This document shows positions 14,239 to 20,534 of a stretch of 20,534 nucleotides of DNA, piece by piece. This DNA is from Flavobacteriales bacterium (GTDB taxonomy: Bacteria > Bacteroidota > Bacteroidia > Flavobacteriales > Crocinitomicaceae). Under the pieces are notes generated by a model. It made no database searches. It saw only the letters and a program-made list of their open reading frames with translations, and was not told the origin of the DNA. The position numbers and the translations under genes were made by a program. How positions within the stretch are numbered: the stretch's first letter is position 1; every line of letters starts with the position of its first letter. The stretch spans positions 1 through 20,534 of the forward strand of contig CANCEQ010000033.1 in NCBI GenBank assembly GCA_947375085.1, read 5' to 3'.

Positions 14239-15207
14239 TTATAAATTATCAATCACGTTCAACAAAGTTCTACTTTTATTTTCTGTTTCATTCCATTCAT
14301 CTAATGGCTTTGAATCTTTAGTAAAACCTCCACCTAGGTATAAATATGCTTTGCTTTTTTGAATTTGACAACATCTTAAATTAACATACAAATTGGTTGC
14401 TTTTGGAGAGATTAATCCAATCATACCCGTATAAAACTCTCTATCATGAGGTTCTCTAAAATTAATGATTTCAGTAGCTTCTTTTTGAGGTAAACCACAG
14501 ACTGCGGGAGTTGGATGTATCGATTTAGCTAATTCAACCACTTTAGATTGATCAACATCAAAACTGATATCTGTTTTTAAATGAATAACTGGTCCAGCTT
14601 CAACATCATATGGTCCATTTATTTCTAATTCTTTTATTCCAGAAGTAAGCAGTTTATCTTGTATAAAACCAGTTACATATGCTTGCTCTAACAATTCTTT
14701 TTCTCCCCACGGTTTGTCTTTATCTTCAATCGATTTTGTTCCTGCTAAAGCCATGGTAAAACCAGAATTTGAAAACGCATGAATTAGAATCTCAGGAGTT
14801 GCTCCAATCCAAGTCCCAATAGACTCTCCTGAAACCAAATAACAAAATGCTTTCGGATAAGTTTCACATAATGAAACAAATAACTCGTTTATTTTTGATT
14901 CATCAAAATCAACCTTTTTCACTCTTGAGAAAACAGCTTTTTTGATTTTTTTTTCTTCAAAAAGTTGGATAAAATTTTGAGCATCTTTCAAATAATCTTC
15001 TTTTGAAATAATATAAGGTTCATTACTGAAAAATGTAGGTTTACTAGCTGAATTATTCACCGATGGAATAAATTCAATCATTCTGTCTTTTAAAAAAGTA
15101 GAAATAAAAAATCCGTTAACCTCTTTTAATGATTGTATTTCTCTGAAATAACCATTTTGTGAAATCACATCAGAACCAGGAATTCTATATTTTATAATAT
15201 CAGCCAT
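14239..15207 (-). CDS. menF: Isochorismate synthase MenF
   Basis: A 322-residue chorismate-binding enzyme that converts chorismate to isochorismate, the first step of menaquinone synthesis. The general-base Lys is K90 in KKAVFSRVKKVDF (compare KVVLAR in MenF and EntC). Further motifs are GTWIGATPEIL (131-141), MALAGTKS (152-159), SIHPTPAVCGLP (229-240), EPHDREFYTGMIG (252-264) and GGGFTKDSKPLDEWNETENKS (292-312), the magnesium site. The protein is shorter than E. coli MenF (431 residues) because the N-terminal region is reduced. The neighbours, a MenI-like thioesterase and MenD, support menaquinone over siderophore or salicylate synthesis. It overlaps the thioesterase gene by 8 nt. Confidence 0.92.
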   Translation of the reverse strand: MADIIKYRIPGSDVISQNGYFREIQSLKEVNGFFISTFLKDRMIEFIPSVNNSASKPTFFSNEPYIISKEDYLKDAQNFIQLFEEKKIKKAVFSRVKKVDFDESKINELFVSLCETYPKAFCYLVSGESIGTWIGATPEILIHAFSNSGFTMALAGTKSIEDKDKPWGEKELLEQAYVTGFIQDKLLTSGIKELEINGPYDVEAGPVIHLKTDISFDVDQSKVVELAKSIHPTPAVCGLPQKEATEIINFREPHDREFYTGMIGLISPKATNLYVNLRCCQIQKSKAYLYLGGGFTKDSKPLDEWNETENKSRTLLNVIDNL

Positions 15208-15628
15208 TTACTTTTGGAACTATCATTACAGTTAATCGACCTGTACAAACTAACTTGTCAGTAGCCGTATCGAAAATATCTACCTGCCATAAATGCGTTC
15301 TTTTACCTGCGTGTACAATTTTGCCTATTGCTTTTACTATACCACTTTTCACTCCTCCAATATGGTTTGCATTTATTTCAATACCTACAGGAGCTTCTTT
15401 TGATAAATCAATCAATAAAGTTGATCCCATTGAACCAATACTTTCAATTAATGCAGCACTTGCACCACCGTGTAATAATCCCATTGGTTGGTGTGTCCTA
15501 TAATCCACAGGCATAGTTGAAACTATATAGTCATCCCCTATTTCAACACATTTAATCCCCAATACTTCCATTAAAGTATTTTTATTAAATGCATTCACTG
15601 TATCTAAATCAACTTTTTTTAACTTCAT
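15200..15628 (-). CDS. menI: Hotdog thioesterase, probable 1,4-dihydroxy-2-naphthoyl-CoA hydrolase
   Basis: A 142-residue PaaI/YdiI-type hotdog thioesterase. The motif PMGLLHGGASAALIESIGS (48-66) carries the conserved His-Gly-Gly and the catalytic Glu E62, in the same arrangement as E. coli YdiI (MenI). The following IEINANHIGGVKSGIVKAIG and THLWQVDIFD strands are typical of the family. Its position as first gene of a menI-menF-menD set, overlapping menF by 8 nt, favours hydrolysis of DHNA-CoA in menaquinone synthesis. The family also includes phenylacetate-pathway and other acyl-CoA thioesterases, so the substrate is inferred from context. Confidence 0.82.
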   Translation of the reverse strand: MKLKKVDLDTVNAFNKNTLMEVLGIKCVEIGDDYIVSTMPVDYRTHQPMGLLHGGASAALIESIGSMGSTLLIDLSKEAPVGIEINANHIGGVKSGIVKAIGKIVHAGKRTHLWQVDIFDTATDKLVCTGRLTVMIVPKVNG

Positions 15629-15643
15629 TATTTTCTAAAATGA

Positions 15644-15679
15644 AAAAGACTGAAAAGCGAAATAGCCAATCAGTCCTTT
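15644..15679 (-). terminator. Intrinsic terminator ending the TPR/urea-transporter operon
   Basis: On the minus strand AAAGGACTGA (15679-15670) pairs with TCAGTCTTTT (15653-15644) through ten positions with one G-T pair, around a 16-nt loop, followed by a T-rich CATTTTAG tract. It lies 20 nt after the last TPR gene and 15 nt before the menI start, so it separates the two minus-strand operons. Confidence 0.75.
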
Positions 15680-15699
15680 AAATTATAATAAGGATTTAA

Positions 15700-16326
15700 T
15701 TATGACTTTTTGTTACACAATGCTAGACCTTCAATAGCCGACGCATCCTGTTGATACATTAAAAGTACTCTATTAAATAAAATTTTTGCTTCTTCCTTTT
15801 TACCTAAATAATAATTCGTCCAGGCGCTCATTGTAATAGCATCATAATCAAGAGGAAACAAGGTCAATGTAACATCAAAATATTTAAGTGCATCCACATA
15901 ATTTTTTCTATAGAAATAAATCATTCCTAATCTGTAATTAACCAATGAATTTTTAGGGTCAAATCGTATAATTAATTTGTAATTATTTTCTAATTCAACC
16001 CATTTTTCTTGAGCAACTAACGGATTACATAAACCCCAAAGCGGTTCTGTTGCTGTTGGCATTAAAGCAATCGCTTTTTTATAATAGGTAACTGAGTTTG
16101 CATAATCTTTGTTCAAATAACTCAACCATCCAATTCGTAAATTAACCAAATACGATTTATCTGAATAAATTGTCTGTATTGCTTGTAAAGCAGTTTTATA
16201 ATCTCCTTGATCTTCTGCCATAAAACTTTTAGCAAAAGCTTCTTGCATTGCTTTTGTCTCTTGTGCATTTAAATTAACTGAAATAAACAGTAAAAGAGTG
16301 CAAAATACTATCTTAATTGTTTTCAT
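15700..16326 (-). CDS. Secreted tetratricopeptide-repeat protein (paralogue 2)
   Basis: A 208-residue exported TPR protein. A signal peptide (about 1-21, MKTIKIVFCTLLLFISVNLNA, with cleavage near NAQ) precedes about five TPR-like helical pairs. TPR signatures include SYLNKDYANSVTYYKKAIALMP (about 69-90), YRLGMIYFYRKNYVDALKYFDVTLTLFP (about 130-157) and WTNYYLGKKEEAKILFNRVL (about 168-187). TPRs form protein-binding solenoids, so a scaffold role in the periplasm is likely. It is closely similar along its whole length to the preceding gene, for example in AFAKS, YYKKAI.LMP, YRKNY, YFDV and LYQ/MYQ-DASA-EGLAL, so the pair arose by tandem duplication. It is the last gene of its operon and a terminator follows. 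Confidence 0.85.
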   Translation of the reverse strand: MKTIKIVFCTLLLFISVNLNAQETKAMQEAFAKSFMAEDQGDYKTALQAIQTIYSDKSYLVNLRIGWLSYLNKDYANSVTYYKKAIALMPTATEPLWGLCNPLVAQEKWVELENNYKLIIRFDPKNSLVNYRLGMIYFYRKNYVDALKYFDVTLTLFPLDYDAITMSAWTNYYLGKKEEAKILFNRVLLMYQQDASAIEGLALCNKKS

Positions 16327-16360
16327 ACTATTTGAATTTAAAATGTAAAAATAATCTAAT

Positions 16361-16978
16361 TTATTTAATAAGTGCTAATCCTTCTGTAGCTGAAGCATCT
16401 CCTTGATATAATAATAATACCCTATTAAATAATACTTTAGCTTCATTCGTCTTTCCTAAAAAATAATCTGTCCAAGCGCTCATTAGAAGATTATTATAAT
16501 CTAATGGATATAAATTTAATGCAACATCAAAATACTTTTTAGCTAACGTGTAATTCTTTCTATAATAATACATTACACCTAATTTATAATGAGCTGTTGC
16601 ACTTTTAGGTTCTAACTTAATAATTGATATATAAGTCTTTTCTACATCTGCCCATTTTTCAGAGGCAATTTGTGGAGATAATATTGCCCATAAAGCTTCT
16701 GCAGAAGCTGGCATTAATTCTATTGCCTTCTTATAATAATTTATTGATGAAGCATAATTTTTATCCAAATAACACAACCAACCTAATCGGGTATTGATGG
16801 AATAGGCTTTATCAGAATACACATCCTTTAAAACCTGAATAGCTTGATCATATTGATATTTAGCTTCGTAAGCATAGCTTTTTGCAAATGCCGTTTGTAA
16901 TGCTTTACTATCTTGTGAAAAAGTGTTGAAAGAAACAATCACACAAAGAGCTATAAGTGTTTTTCTTAAAAATTCCAT
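16361..16978 (-). CDS. Secreted tetratricopeptide-repeat protein (paralogue 1)
   Basis: A 205-residue exported TPR protein, paralogous to the next gene downstream. The signal peptide covers about residues 1-21 (MEFLRKTLIALCVIVSFNTFS). The TPR stretch follows: YLDKNYASSINYYKKAIELMP, YKLGVMYYYRKNYTLAKKYFDV and WTDYFLGKTNEAKVLFNRVL are the clearest repeats. It ends in DASATEGLALIK, like its partner. The ATG at 16978 lies within the end of the barrel-protein gene, giving a 13-nt overlap and probable translational coupling. The gap to the second copy is 34 nt. The role is inferred to be a periplasmic binding scaffold working with the TPR-barrel protein. Confidence 0.86.
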   Translation of the reverse strand: MEFLRKTLIALCVIVSFNTFSQDSKALQTAFAKSYAYEAKYQYDQAIQVLKDVYSDKAYSINTRLGWLCYLDKNYASSINYYKKAIELMPASAEALWAILSPQIASEKWADVEKTYISIIKLEPKSATAHYKLGVMYYYRKNYTLAKKYFDVALNLYPLDYNNLLMSAWTDYFLGKTNEAKVLFNRVLLLYQGDASATEGLALIK

Positions 16979-18348
16979 TTTATTGTTGTTGTTATGTTGT
17001 TGTTTGAATAATTATATTTGAAAGAATTTAATGTATAAGTTAAATTTGGCGGTGTTCCTGATTGTGTATAACGTGTGTAACTGCCTTCTCTTGTTTGTTG
17101 GCTATAACTTAGTATTAACTCCAACTTTTTAAAGGTAAAATGAACATCTAATCCCATATTTTGTTTCACAGCATCAGGAGTATTGTAAGAAGTAAAACCT
17201 AAACTCGACATGTAATTCATATGATTTCCTGTTGAATATTTTGCTTCCAACCAAAGATTTTTAGAAACTACATATCCTAATTTTTGACTGAATACATTTT
17301 GAGCAACTTTATTGTTATCAATATATGCAAATGATGTATTACCAAATAATTTCATATTACCTAAAGGAAAATAAGATAATGACACTTCACCTTGATACTG
17401 ATTCGTTCCATATAAATTGCTATAAGTTCCTGTAATTTGTGGGAAAATATATTTCATCCGTTTACCAATTGAAAAAGAACCTAAATAGTTTGAATAATTT
17501 ACTGGTTTTGTACTGTCAACATATACAAATTTTGTAAAATCGCTGGAATAAGCAACGGTAGACCAATAACTAGTTGTATTGGTTTGAAAGAATGCTCCAC
17601 CTACTCCAATTAATAATCCATTTTGACATTGATACACTAATCCTGTATTGTACTGGTATTGTTTATTAGTATAACTTGTATCTGAACTCAGATTTCTGTT
17701 AATTGATTGATTAGCAAAATCTTTATAAGTAGCTTCATATTTGGAGAAAACTTTTGTTTGATATCCAGCTACTTTATTGTAAAAATGTAATCGATTACCA
17801 AAGGTATTCTCAACAACCAATCCTCCACCATTTGTTACTCCATTAAAAGTTAAATTTCCTGACACATATGGCTGCTCTAAGAGCTTTTTTTCTTGACCTG
17901 TTTTACTATTTGAATTCACATAAGTACCGCCAGACAGAATAATACTATCTATTTTCTTTTTCACGTAACCTACTTTCTTTTGAAAATCAGCACTTAAAGA
18001 TGTAGCTAAAGCATTTGCATTTTCAATTCTTCCGCTAAATAAATAGGTATAATACAAATATTCTTGTACGACCTCATTTGCAGGATTCATTTTGAAAGCA
18101 GCTTCGAAATGCTCCACAGAATACTCATATTTTTTTTCGTTATAGCCTAGAATAGCCAATCGCATTCTAAAATCATAGAAATCAATCCCCTCTTTTAAGG
18201 CTTTTTTCCCTGTTTCTTTAATTGCTTTAAAATCATTTCTCAAAAATTCTACATAGGAAGCGCTATCAACACTTGCGTACGATATATCCTTTTGAGAAAA
18301 TAAGTTTGAAACAAAAAAAAAGAAAAATATAATTATTAATAAACGCAT
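16966..18348 (-). CDS. Outer-membrane beta-barrel protein with N-terminal TPR region
   Basis: A 460-residue protein. It has a signal peptide at about 1-19 (ending NLFSQ), then a periplasmic TPR-like region (about 30-130, including YNEKKYEYSVEHFEAAFKMNP at 74-94). The barrel runs from about 150 to 460, made of alternating strands rich in Tyr, Ser, Asn and Thr, with Gly-Gly turns such as VTNGGGLVVEN and LIGVGGAFFQ. The chain ends ITTTIKWNF, a final strand with a C-terminal aromatic that fits recognition by the BAM complex. The number of strands looks like about 14-16, but I could not compute it. It is co-transcribed between the urea-transporter/M23 fusion and the two TPR proteins, overlapping each neighbour by 13 nt. 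It may form an outer-membrane pore or anchor for the system; the specific function is unknown. Confidence 0.82.
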   Translation of the reverse strand: MRLLIIIFFFFFVSNLFSQKDISYASVDSASYVEFLRNDFKAIKETGKKALKEGIDFYDFRMRLAILGYNEKKYEYSVEHFEAAFKMNPANEVVQEYLYYTYLFSGRIENANALATSLSADFQKKVGYVKKKIDSIILSGGTYVNSNSKTGQEKKLLEQPYVSGNLTFNGVTNGGGLVVENTFGNRLHFYNKVAGYQTKVFSKYEATYKDFANQSINRNLSSDTSYTNKQYQYNTGLVYQCQNGLLIGVGGAFFQTNTTSYWSTVAYSSDFTKFVYVDSTKPVNYSNYLGSFSIGKRMKYIFPQITGTYSNLYGTNQYQGEVSLSYFPLGNMKLFGNTSFAYIDNNKVAQNVFSQKLGYVVSKNLWLEAKYSTGNHMNYMSSLGFTSYNTPDAVKQNMGLDVHFTFKKLELILSYSQQTREGSYTRYTQSGTPPNLTYTLNSFKYNYSNNNITTTIKWNF

Positions 18349-20501
18349 ATAAATGACTTTTTAACTCCGTTTTGAATAAAACTGAATTGATTAATACTAT
18401 TTTCTTTGATATCTATTTCAAAATTTAGTTTTCTAAATTTTAAGTTTAAAAATTTAGCTTCAACTTCAGAAGAAATCGTTGCTTTTGACGGCTGGTGAAT
18501 ATTGTCAATATTTATGGATTGTGATTTATAGTCTGCCTTTGTAAATAAATAAAAAGGGGCTACAAAATCTTGTATCCATTGTAAAATTGGACTATTAAAA
18601 TAATTCAATGAAACAGAATCAGTTACATCAACATTCTCGTAACAGCCTAATAAAACTCTATAACAGCCTAAAAAGAAATAAAACAACAACGATTTTCTAC
18701 TTCCCTCAAAGTCATAGAAATAAAACATTGTTCCATCATTCACGAAATAAGCAACAGACTTCGTTTTTGGACAGAAAAAATAACTTCTATTTAACTCATC
18801 TGTATGCACTTCCCAAGTTACCTCATCATTTGAATCGGCATTTTTAAAAGTGATTTTTCTACCTGGAATAAATGCAAAACTATCGGTTAACAGTGAATGA
18901 GATTCAACATTACTTATCAATGTTTCTTCTTTTGGAATTTCCGAAATTCTCAATTGCTGTTTATTCTTCTCCTTTTCAATAAAATAAGCAATAGGGTATT
19001 CTAACGTTTTAGAACCAATAATAGGTGATAACTGCAATTGAAAATGAATATGTGGTTCTGGAGATCTTCCTGAATTTCCACAAGTAGCTAAAATATTTCC
19101 TTTCATTACATAGTCACCAATCGCAACTTTAAAAGAATCTTTTTTGATATGACTTATTTGAGTAAATAGTCCATTTTGATGATTCAAAATAATCGTATTT
19201 CCCCAATTTTCAACCGTATTTACTCCTGAGATTTCATTTTCCTCTACCGTATTAATAATATCGTAAACAAATCCATCTAATGGTGCTAAAACAGGCTTAT
19301 TGTAACAGTAAAAATCATCTTTTTCGGTACCTGTATTATTGAAAGTTACATTCGTTTCATCTACTATTACGAAATCTAGTGCTTTACCCCATTCACCTAA
19401 ATGAGTGATTTTCCCATCATAACCTTGACTTACATACCAATCTCCCCAAAACGGTAAATGTACCTTTGCTAAATGAGCATTTTTAAAACGATGCATGGAA
19501 GTAATATACTTATAAATCGTTTTTTCAGCTGAATAATATTGAATTGTTATTAAATGAAAGAACTTATGAAACCATCTGTGATGTAAAAACAATAAGAACA
19601 ATGAAACGATGACACTGAATGAAAGCGTAAACGATTTTAGTTGAAAAACTCCCATTGATTTATTTAAGAAAAGCATCAACATCATTAAAATAGGAGTCAA
19701 ACAAAAAACGGCCAAATAACTGTAAATGTTCGGTATCAAATAAAAACAACCTATACCAATTGCCATAAAAATGAAGTTAGATCCAACTAAATTCAAATTT
19801 AAATCATTGACATCCGCTCCAAAAGCGATATAAAAAAGATAAGCAGAAAGAAATCCAATTAAACTTAATGTAAAAGCAATTCTAGAAAAATACAAAATTG
19901 CTCCTGCAACTAAAATCCCAGCTAATACACTCGTTTGAAAAAAAGTACCTGCTAATGTCTTGAAATAAATCAAAGCAAATTTTGGCACCGAAATAGTATC
20001 AAATAAATGTACAAACTGATAAAATGGCAATGTCTCTTGTTTTGCTATATGATTCAATACAAATACATTATCTTCGTTCAAATAGATATTACTAAAACTT
20101 CCAGCTGACAGAGAAATAATTGAATAAGTAATGATAAATGGAAATGCTAAAAAGGGTAATTTATGTCGACTAAAAATTCCATGCAACCAAACTGAAATCA
20201 TTAACAACATAGCTACTGCAACACAAAACAAAAGTACAAATGCAGCATTTACTTCGTATTGGTGACCTAAAAACAATCCTAATAAAAGCGCATTGAATCC
20301 ATATAATCCCTCACCTATTAAATGTCTATTAATTCCAGTTAAATAAGCGATTGAATTGATTAACACTACTGCTAAAAGTCCTGATAAACCTAAATGAGGA
20401 GTGAAAAAAGTAATTAGCAAAATAACCAAAGCCAAAACTTTATCTACAGAATAAAAAATCTGACTATAACTATTCAATATGGTATTGATCCAGTATTTCA
20501 T
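18336..20501 (-). CDS. Urea-transporter-like membrane domain fused to an M23 peptidase domain
   Basis: A 721-residue fusion. Residues 1-307 form about ten membrane segments in two similar halves, as in the urea transporter (UT) family. The half-repeats carry GFNALLLGLFLG (68-79) with LPFLAFPFI (115-123), and GSNFIFMAIGIG (240-251) with QLKSFTLSFSVI (287-298). A basic linker (about 307-350) leads to an M23/LytM-like domain (about 355-500). This shows candidate zinc ligands H367 and D376 in THLGEWGKALDFV, PVLAPLDGFVYD (403-414), GNTIILNHQNG, H451, GDYVMKGNILATCGNSG and the H-x-H of EPHIHFQL (H484, H486). The C-terminal 220 residues are unassigned and look beta-rich. It heads the operon with the TPR-barrel gene. 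No urease genes are near. Urea is a family guess only. Confidence 0.82.
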   Translation of the reverse strand: MKYWINTILNSYSQIFYSVDKVLALVILLITFFTPHLGLSGLLAVVLINSIAYLTGINRHLIGEGLYGFNALLLGLFLGHQYEVNAAFVLLFCVAVAMLLMISVWLHGIFSRHKLPFLAFPFIITYSIISLSAGSFSNIYLNEDNVFVLNHIAKQETLPFYQFVHLFDTISVPKFALIYFKTLAGTFFQTSVLAGILVAGAILYFSRIAFTLSLIGFLSAYLFYIAFGADVNDLNLNLVGSNFIFMAIGIGCFYLIPNIYSYLAVFCLTPILMMLMLFLNKSMGVFQLKSFTLSFSVIVSLFLLFLHHRWFHKFFHLITIQYYSAEKTIYKYITSMHRFKNAHLAKVHLPFWGDWYVSQGYDGKITHLGEWGKALDFVIVDETNVTFNNTGTEKDDFYCYNKPVLAPLDGFVYDIINTVEENEISGVNTVENWGNTIILNHQNGLFTQISHIKKDSFKVAIGDYVMKGNILATCGNSGRSPEPHIHFQLQLSPIIGSKTLEYPIAYFIEKEKNKQQLRISEIPKEETLISNVESHSLLTDSFAFIPGRKITFKNADSNDEVTWEVHTDELNRSYFFCPKTKSVAYFVNDGTMFYFYDFEGSRKSLLFYFFLGCYRVLLGCYENVDVTDSVSLNYFNSPILQWIQDFVAPFYLFTKADYKSQSINIDNIHQPSKATISSEVEAKFLNLKFRKLNFEIDIKENSINQFSFIQNGVKKSFICVY

Positions 20502-20506
20502 AAATA

Positions 20507-20514
20507 CGAATGTA
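20507..20514 (-). promoter_or_regulatory. -7-like element before the urea-transporter/M23 gene
   Basis: On the minus strand TACATTCG (20514-20507) is one base off TAnnTTTG and ends 5 nt before the ATG. The -33 region would lie at the window edge or beyond, so it cannot be judged. It is the only promoter candidate seen for the four-gene operon. Confidence 0.3.
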
Positions 20515-20534
20515 ATGAATAAATTAAAAATAAA

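Noticed and set aside
18336..20501. A urea utilisation locus
   Set aside because: No urease subunit or accessory gene, amidolyase or nickel transporter is in the window, so urea as substrate rests only on the family resemblance.
1..20534. tRNA, rRNA, riboswitch, insertion sequence transposase or prophage genes
   Set aside because: I looked through the intergenic stretches on both strands and saw no cloverleaf, rRNA, conserved riboswitch core or transposase-like protein. All gaps are under about 200 nt.

Overview
The window is about 20.5 kb of AT-rich bacterial DNA whose content points to the Bacteroidota, most likely Flavobacteriales. The main reasons are the lpxC-fabZ gene fusion between lpxD and lpxA, promoter-like TAnnTTTG elements upstream of several genes, no obvious Shine-Dalgarno boxes, an outer-membrane barrel ending in aromatic F, and proteins familiar from that phylum (a DUF493 protein, a membrane-anchored FlgD/T9SS-like Ig domain). 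The short-type PurL fragment at the left edge suggests a lineage outside core Flavobacteriaceae, perhaps Crocinitomicaceae-like; this is an inference.

Left part (1-3778). The 5' end of purL runs off the left edge on the minus strand. A divergent plus-strand set follows: a TerC-family membrane protein, an unrecognised 191-residue protein, a DUF493 protein and a small membrane-anchored Ig-like protein. These are packed with gaps of 5 and 8 nt and a 4-nt overlap, so they look like one operon. Thioredoxin trxA follows with its own sigma-54-like promoter and a strong intrinsic terminator. Next is a single-pass membrane protein of unknown function.

Lipid A block (3855-8990). lpxD, lpxC-fabZ and lpxA supply early lipid A enzymes. 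They run without a visible terminator into an Rrf2-type regulator with four clustered cysteines and a uracil-C5 RNA methyltransferase that lacks the usual Fe-S cysteines. A NatA/NatB-like ABC exporter pair (9055-11311) and a single-domain Ppx/GppA phosphatase (11428-12315) follow. Between these two is a short GGTTGA tandem repeat.

Menaquinone block (minus strand, 15628-12348). It contains a hotdog thioesterase (probable MenI), an isochorismate synthase (MenF) and MenD. A 170-bp element with terminal inverted repeats lies exactly between the menF stop codon and the menD promoter region.

Right part (minus strand, 20501-15700). This four-gene operon is the most unusual item. It encodes a protein fusing a urea-transporter-like membrane domain to an M23 peptidase domain, a TPR plus beta-barrel outer-membrane protein, and two tandemly duplicated secreted TPR proteins. 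The first three genes are joined by two 13-nt overlaps, and the operon ends in an intrinsic terminator. It looks like an envelope-spanning system, but its function cannot be read from the sequence.
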